NCBI GenBank assembly: GCA_034620365.1
Contig: JAQGEQ010000071.1
Span: 2,356,001 to 2,420,000 of the forward strand
Source: Pegea sp. RAD2-039
Lineage: Eukaryota > Chordata > Thaliacea > Salpida > Salpidae
Direction: 5' to 3'
Length of the DNA: 64,000 bases
Shown here: piece by piece, positions 57,918-64,000 of the stretch
How the letters are laid out: each line of letters opens with the position of its first letter
How positions within the stretch are numbered: position 1 is the first letter of the stretch
The notes under the pieces: model-generated
The model's database searches: none
Told to the model about the DNA's origin: nothing
What the model saw: the letters and a program-made list of their open reading frames with translations, nothing else
Made by a program: the position numbers and the translations under genes

Positions 57918-60900
57918 ATTTCATTTATTAAAAGATGCAGCTTAAAAAAATAAAAAAAATAAGCTATAATAATAGAGTAAAGTTAAATGAATGTTAGCTT
58001 ATATTTACTATTAGGTAAAAATTATACATTATAAAAATTGCAATTTATAAAATTAATGGAAAAATAATCAAAAATAGTTTTTACTAAGCAAAAGCTTAAA
58101 ACAACTTAAATCAACTTTAAAAAAATTATTTTAGAATAAAATAAACTTTAATACTTTAAATAAAACACTAATATTTTATTATTGAAAAGTTAACAGTATC
58201 TAATTATATAATAAATATAATTTATTAGAAAAAAAACATATGCACTGTTTACCAACAACAAAAACTGTAAAAAATATTGAAATTATGTGGCAGGTTAGTT
58301 ACTATAAAAGAAATATATTCATAAGAAACAAACATTTTGGATAAATAAATAACTGGATCAAGAAGATTATATTTATTTTTTTTGTATTTAAAATTTCATA
58401 CCAAGATGGTAATAACGTAATATAACACATCAATTTTTATTTTAACGAGTATTAACTTTTTAATGAAAATATTATTACATCAAATTAGCAAAATATAAGT
58501 AAATCAACTTAAACTTTGTCTAAAACATTTATTAAGTGCTTCCAGAAGATTTTAATCATGCTATTTAAGATTAGTGGTTCAACTAAGATTATTTGCTTTA
58601 GTTTTTTTCTGTTTTTGAGCTCAGCATATTGTTCAACACTTAGTTTGAAAATATTCATAGTTAAATAAGTCTGAGTTGTTTGAGGGAAAAAGCTATTCAA
58701 TCCACGAAAGTGTTTAATTTATATTAAAGTGATTTGTTTATGAGTTATCTAAATTTATATAGGCTGAAATGATTTTAGAAAAAACTTGAAATATTTTCTA
58801 TGTGACCATAAAAATCGTTAAGGAATTCTAAATATTTCCTAGGTAACAGTCATCGCGATCAAAAATATCAAACATTATTCCTTTTATAAAAATCTAAAAA
58901 TGATTTAGGTGAAAAATGTTTTGTTACTCATTTATTCAAAGAAAGGGAAACTTTAACTTTATGTGTGTTTGTGAAAAGTTATTGTTCAAATAAATGCGGT
59001 TAAGTCTATTTAGTTCTTTAAATTAGGATTTACTAAGCCAAAAAAAAGAAAAGAAAATATGACGAATCATGCACTTAAATGGAGAAAAACTTAAAAGAAG
59101 TGTAACTATCGAAAGCCAAGCTAATTTCTACTCAATAGCTCGTATAATTTACACAATAAATGCTTTGATCCATTACTGAGAAATTAAAATAATACAAGAA
59201 AAAGTAAATATATAAAGACTTAAAAGGAGCAAAAAATTTTCGGATTTAAATTGTTGACTTGTGTATTAAAAATTATATTTTACCTTTTATCTGCATAAAT
59301 AAAAAGAAGTATATTTAAAGAGAAGTATATTTAAAGAGGTGAACTTATAAAAAAATATGTTTACTAACTTGTAATTACTTTGTACAACTTGTGATATATT
59401 TGGATTGTATTAAATTAGTTTATTTTACTGCATATATAAATGTCATTCAAGGATAAGTATGTTTTCGCAAACTTGTTACTTGTTACTTGTTGAGTAATTT
59501 TCAGAGGAATTAAGGTCTATTTAAAAGTTGTTATCATTACAATTTAATCTATTGTATTTTTTCCTAGGCAAATTCTTGCCGGTTGTTTTTACTCTTTATT
59601 GGAATTTAGTGCAGTTAAAGTTCAGCGACAGTTAAAAGTTTTGTTTTGCTATACATAGTATAAATTGATAATAGTCTATTTTTTATATTTAACTATAAAT
59701 AAATAGATAAACTGTTGAAACCGAAATTGCTGTCTATATATAGGAAAAGTTTGTCGGCAACCAAAGATTGGCGTCCTTTATAAAAACTATTACTAAATAC
59801 CCAGACAAGTTTATGTGAGACAAGAATGATGAAAAAAAATTACACAACCCCAGATGCATATGAATACTTTAAAAGCTGTTAGACTTACATAGACGTCGAG
59901 GTTATACTGGAAAGAGTATGTTGGGAAACGAAGTAAAATTTTTGTATGTCATTTACTACAACTGAAAGACAGATAGCAGGTCAATTCCAAAAAGATTTCC
60001 GGTGTACTTTGATACGTCTAGCCAATGACTGTGAGTTTGAGAATGTCATGGAGAATGTTATTATTATTGGATGAAACTTATTAGATGAATTACAAAGAGG
60101 GAATATTTATTTTAGATTCGGAAAAAATTATAAAATCAAGAATACCAAAGTTATGGGTTGGGGGATGGAACTCGCATCTTTTTTGTTTACTATACGGTAA
60201 GAGAAGGGGATAAAAATTTAGGGTCAGACACTCAATCAAGAACTTACTGTAGAGCTATATTGACAACGGAGCTGGTAATAAAGATGCTTCATCAACCTTT
60301 TGTTGCCCAAGTGTCGCAAGAATTACTATCATTACACAACTCTAATTGTCTCCATTATTTTTTCACTTTGTCCTAACTGAAGTATTAAACAAAATCTTCA
60401 AAAACAAATTTTATTTTTGTTAAGTAAATTAATTTTTTATTGACATTTTTGCGTTAAATTATGTGAAACTGTGATGAGTTTGTTCTTTCTCATTTGACAT
60501 TGTCTCATATATACTCTTTTATACTTACATACTTTTTATAGCTTAAGTAAGTTGTGATTAAATTAATGAATCTCAAATAATTTTGAGAGGAAAATCCCAA
60601 AAATATCATTCTAAAATACTCTTAAGAAAACTGATTGAAACCGGTCGTAAACACAATAATAAGTGTTCACTTGTTGTTATTCTTATGACTTAATTATTGA
60701 GGAATGCTTATCAACCAAGTCGTTTTTATTTTCATTGATAAGAAAATGAGAGCCTTTTACACATTCCTCTCACACTTATAACAGATCATGTCCTTTGATG
60801 TGTTCCCTTAGTAGCAGGATTTATATGCAAGTCATAAATTTATTTATTGAATATTGAGTAGCTTAATGAGCTTAATTACATATCTTGAATTTTATCAAAA

Positions 60901-61774
60901 TATTTTCTTGGGTCTTCTAATAACAGTCTTGACCTTTTATAAGACAGATACATATTTCTGGAAATTGTACGTTTCCATTTTCAAACACATAATGGTTTAT
61001 TTCAAAAGCAAACAAAAATAAAGTGCCCCCTACAGCTAGTAAATAAATATTTTATTAGATATTTCTGCTATGAATTATTTTTATCTTATAAACATTACTT
61101 CTCATGTAGAAAAAAAAACAATTAGTTTAATGCTAATAAAGTAATATTTAAGAAATTTTTGCTATAAATCTTTCTGACGTAAAACTGTTTATTTTCAATG
61201 TAGTTAAAATCTAATTCTTTGATCAAAACATTATGTGATTGAACTATTTTCTTTAAATCTATTGTTTTATACTTACTTTGTTAACATATTCTTTGTTGAT
61301 TAATAAGAATATATAATTTTACTATACAAAAGAATAATATTGATAAGTAAAACTTTTAGGTTTTTACTTTTTATAGTTAATAAATGAGTTTATACTTCTT
61401 GTATTCACTTAAAGTTTGTTTCATTATAATTTATAGTAGTTTCAATGATAAATAGTAAATGCTGTTTATATTTTGGTTTGGACAATATTATTATATTCTG
61501 TTGATTATGTTTTATCATTATTGATTCAACATTATGAAGAACTTTTAATATTGATTTTAGGTGAATAAAAATTCCTTATTAATTATTATCAGTTTATTAT
61601 CAAAATTTTCTAGAATGATCTTAGAGCTTTAGTGTAGATAGTTAGAACATGATAACTAGATGTCTATATTTTATTCTTTGTAAACTGGCTGTGATTGTAT
61701 TTAATATATATCATGTAAACATTTTATTGTTGATAGTTCAGAATTGGTAATAATTATTCTTTAATGCTTCAAAA
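57918..61774. other. Divergent intergenic region YIPF1 / UBOX5
   Basis: 3.9 kb, the longest gene-free stretch. Contains a perfect 16-bp tandem duplication (59305-59336), a GC-intermediate stretch at 59755-60380 with a chance 72-codon frame on the plus strand, and GTGCCCCCTACAG at 61023-61035 (CTCF-like core). No gene is supported. Confidence 0.45.
59305..59336. repeat. 16-bp perfect tandem duplication
   Basis: Two adjacent copies of AGAAGTATATTTAAAG in intergenic DNA. Looks like a simple replication-slippage product with no coding context. Confidence 0.9.
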
Positions 61775-63370
61775 ATGAAAATTGAATTTTGTTCTCAAGC
61801 TCTTGGAACATCAATAATTTCTTCCTCATTATGTGCAGATAATTATGAAGCTGAAAATCTACTTAAAACTTATCAAAACAGTTTTTTATGTAATAAGGTA
61901 ATTTATATTATTTTTTTTACTTTAACAATATTATTTTCAAACATACATTTTATGAAAATCATTTCAAATATCAAACTAATTTTTAAGATGACTGATTATG
62001 TATTAGATTGCATTATATTCAAATAGTTTTTAAACTGTTTTTATAATGCAGTTATAATTAATTAAATGTTATAAAACTAAACAAAAAGGTTAGATTAAAG
62101 TTTTTATTAATTAAAATCATTTAATTGTTAAATTTATACAAAACTTATTTCCAAAAAATATAAATAGTTTAAATACTTTTAAACAAAATGACTTATGCCA
62201 GTTATCTTATTCATGTATCTGATAAAGATGTTGGATATTTAAACAGGGTTTTCAAGTTGAACGTTTTAATAAATGTCCAGCCACTATAATAATCAAATTT
62301 GCTTTGAAAGTTGATATTGATGAAATAGTTTTAAAACCTTGGATAGGGAGTCATTGTGCTTCAAACATCAAACTTTATGTTTACAATTCACCTAGGTAGG
62401 TACAATTTTCTTCAATTGGTCATTCATAAAATTTCTTCGAGTTAAATTTAGATGATTGATCTCAGTGATTATCTTGTTTAGAGCTCTTCATAATCAAATT
62501 GAAGCAGATGAAATCAAGTTCTTATCATCTGCTGTTGTTATCACTTCACCCAAAATTATCAGATTTCATAAACCAAATCAACAACCTCATCCGCATCATT
62601 TTAATAGTGAGATGAAAGGAAGATTAGACTCTGTTCATGCCATCAAGATTATCATTTATCGGATGTTGCAAGGATCTGTTCCATCAATTGCATCACTTTC
62701 AATTCTTGGAACACCATCGAGAACAAATAATGAAAAAACTAATAAAAATACTCTTCATCAGTGGATTCAGTTGATGAAAAAGGATGAACTTATAGAGAAA
62801 GAAGAACAATCTCTTAAAAAGAGTCATGAAGAAGTTGGAAGCTCAGTGGAAGATGAACAAATTGGAACAGATGATAAGATACCAGAACTTTTTACTGATT
62901 CTTTAATGTTTACTTTGATGAAGAATCCAGTCGCCTTACCAAGTGGTAAAAGAATAGATCAAACAACACTAGAAAGATATTTGTCATCCCAAGAGTTGAT
63001 GGGAAGAAGTCCTGTTGATCCTTTTACGGGAATCAGATTTAGTGAAACATATCGACCAATGATTGATTCAAAACTTAAATTTGATATTGATCATTGGTGT
63101 TTGAGAAGGAGCAGTAAAATTAAACGTGTTCGAGAAGATGTTGATGTCTCTGCTAAACGTAGATGTCCTGAGAAGAAACAATTAGAATTGAAGTGCTGTA
63201 AATGTCAAACGTATTTGCCTGTATCAGATCCTAATCGTAAATATCAAATGCCATGTAGCCATAAATTATGTACAAAATGCTGCGATCCAAATTCTCTTTC
63301 TTTTACATGTAATGTTTGTGATCGAAAATTTCCTCGTGCACAACTTCACAGAATTCATGGAATCAAATAA
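61775..63370 (+). CDS. UBOX5: U-box E3 ubiquitin ligase UBOX5 / RNF37 (3 exons)
   Basis: Exons 61775-61897, 62247-62395 and 62482-63370; 386 residues, shorter than human (541) mainly in the region between U-box and RING-like end. UBOX5/RNF37 is a nuclear U-box ligase that works with UBE2 enzymes and VCP. The N-terminal RNF37_N domain begins with FCSQALGTSI and has ADNYEAENLL, GFQVERFNKCPATIIIKFAL and a beta-sandwich pattern. The U-box is about residues 233-310: PELFTDSLMFTLMKNPVALPSGK, IDQTTLERYL, GRSPVDPFTGIRF (human GRVPSDPFTGVAF). A C-terminal RING-like finger follows: CCKCQTYL, MPCSHKLCTKCC, FTCNVCDRKF. An acceptor-like TTCAG is about 36 nt before the ATG. Confidence 0.94.
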
Positions 63371-64000
63371 AACTATATATTAGGATTTTATGAAATTGAA
63401 ATTGATATAAAAATTAAATTGATTTTTGATAATTATTTCGATGAATAACTTTTTCCAACTTGTTAATTTTCATTTCCATCTCAAATATCTTTCTTTTAAC
63501 GTGAACGTTTTTTAACCAGTTTTTTTTTTTTTAGTTTTTTGATTATGATTCATAAGATCAATGAAATATTTCAAATACATATCTAATTTTTTGATTTTGA
63601 ATGTCTAAATACATAATGAAATACTTTAAATAAAGTTTAAACTACTTTTTTATCAAATTCATTTTTTTAACAATTGAAAAACTAAACTTAAAGACGGGTT
63701 AAATCAGATAGTAAAATTAGATGCAAATCGTTTTATATAAAGTAGTTTTTATGTTGTATAAGATAAGTGAATTAGCTAGTCCGTAAATCTCAATAAAAAT
63801 AATTCCTTGCGGTAGAATTTATGTCATCTCATTTCTTACGAAATGAGTCTCCTGCTAGTCCAGAGTATTAAATCTTTCAAATAACAAAACTACTTAGTTG
63901 GCTATTGTTGTTTCTGTAAAGAATGTTACAGTGGAAAAGTGAACTTAAACTAAGTAATGAATCAGTAACCAAACACATTAAACATATTTGCATATATACT
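63371..64000. other. Right-edge AT-rich flank
   Basis: UBOX5 3' UTR and AT-rich spacer up to the window end. AATAAA-type signals occur (for example AAATAAAG near 63627). No further gene seen. Confidence 0.5.

Noticed and set aside
60158-60376. 72-codon plus-strand frame
   Set aside because: No domain, no flanking exons of consistent phase; single isolated frame in spacer.
1-64000. CRISPR arrays, prophage, integrated virus or bacterial contamination
   Set aside because: No evenly spaced direct repeats of the right size, no viral replication or capsid motifs, and introns occur across the whole window, so it is one eukaryotic locus.

Overview
The window is animal nuclear DNA, strongly AT-rich. 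It has spliceosomal introns with GT..AG borders, many of them minimal (about 45-60 nt), and long AT-rich spacers. The gene set (testin, galactocerebrosidase, SETD6, COMMD3, UBOX5, H2A.Z, NCBP2, mitochondrial aspartate aminotransferase) is metazoan. To my knowledge GALC and SETD6 are missing from the fly and nematode models, so an invertebrate outside those lineages (for example a spiralian such as a flatworm) is a reasonable guess, but the sequence alone does not settle the species. There is no bacterial operon, CRISPR array or phage. I rebuilt 15 protein genes exon by exon. For every multi-exon model the exon lengths sum to a whole number of codons and the splice phases agree.

Layout. 1-2.5 kb: an unrecognised multi-pass membrane protein (-). 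5.8-8.6 kb: testin (-) with an expanded proline-rich linker. 10.8-14.4 kb: BCAS2/SPF27 followed 215 bp later by GALC on the same strand (-). 16.4-17.5 kb: GC-richer, repeat-like DNA with a tRNA-type B box. 17.6-19.3 kb: SFT2-family Golgi protein and a 94-aa one-helix protein (-). 21.5-23.7 kb: an unrecognised gene (+) for a secreted, probably GPI-anchored acidic protein with a duplicated exon. 26.3-29.7 kb: histone H2A.Z (+) tail-to-tail with SETD6 (-). 32.6-39.1 kb: SEC24 (-) with 17 copies of a 15-residue PPPLPGQ repeat. 42.5-44.1 kb: SAR1 (+). 46.5-48.5 kb: NCBP2/CBP20 (+) with retroelement debris in intron 2. 48.9-49.5 kb: tRNA-derived SINE and relatives. 49.9-52.5 kb: mitochondrial aspartate aminotransferase GOT2 (-). 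54.7-55.3 kb: COMMD3 (+). 56.6-57.9 kb: YIPF1/2 (-). 61.8-63.4 kb: UBOX5/RNF37 (+).

Functional links. Two neighbouring pairs encode direct partners. SEC24 and SAR1, coat adaptor and GTPase of COPII vesicles, are divergent across one 3.4-kb spacer. H2A.Z and SETD6, a histone variant and the methyltransferase reported to methylate it in mammals, are convergent. With SFT2 and YIPF1/2 the window holds four ER-Golgi trafficking genes.

The best leads for something new are the GPI-type protein gene, whose duplicated exon has diverged more than its copied introns; the 85-nt 7SL/B1-like stretch in an NCBP2 intron; the SINE family with a shared 3' tail; the SEC24 repeat array; and the abrupt GC-rich 3' half of SEC24.
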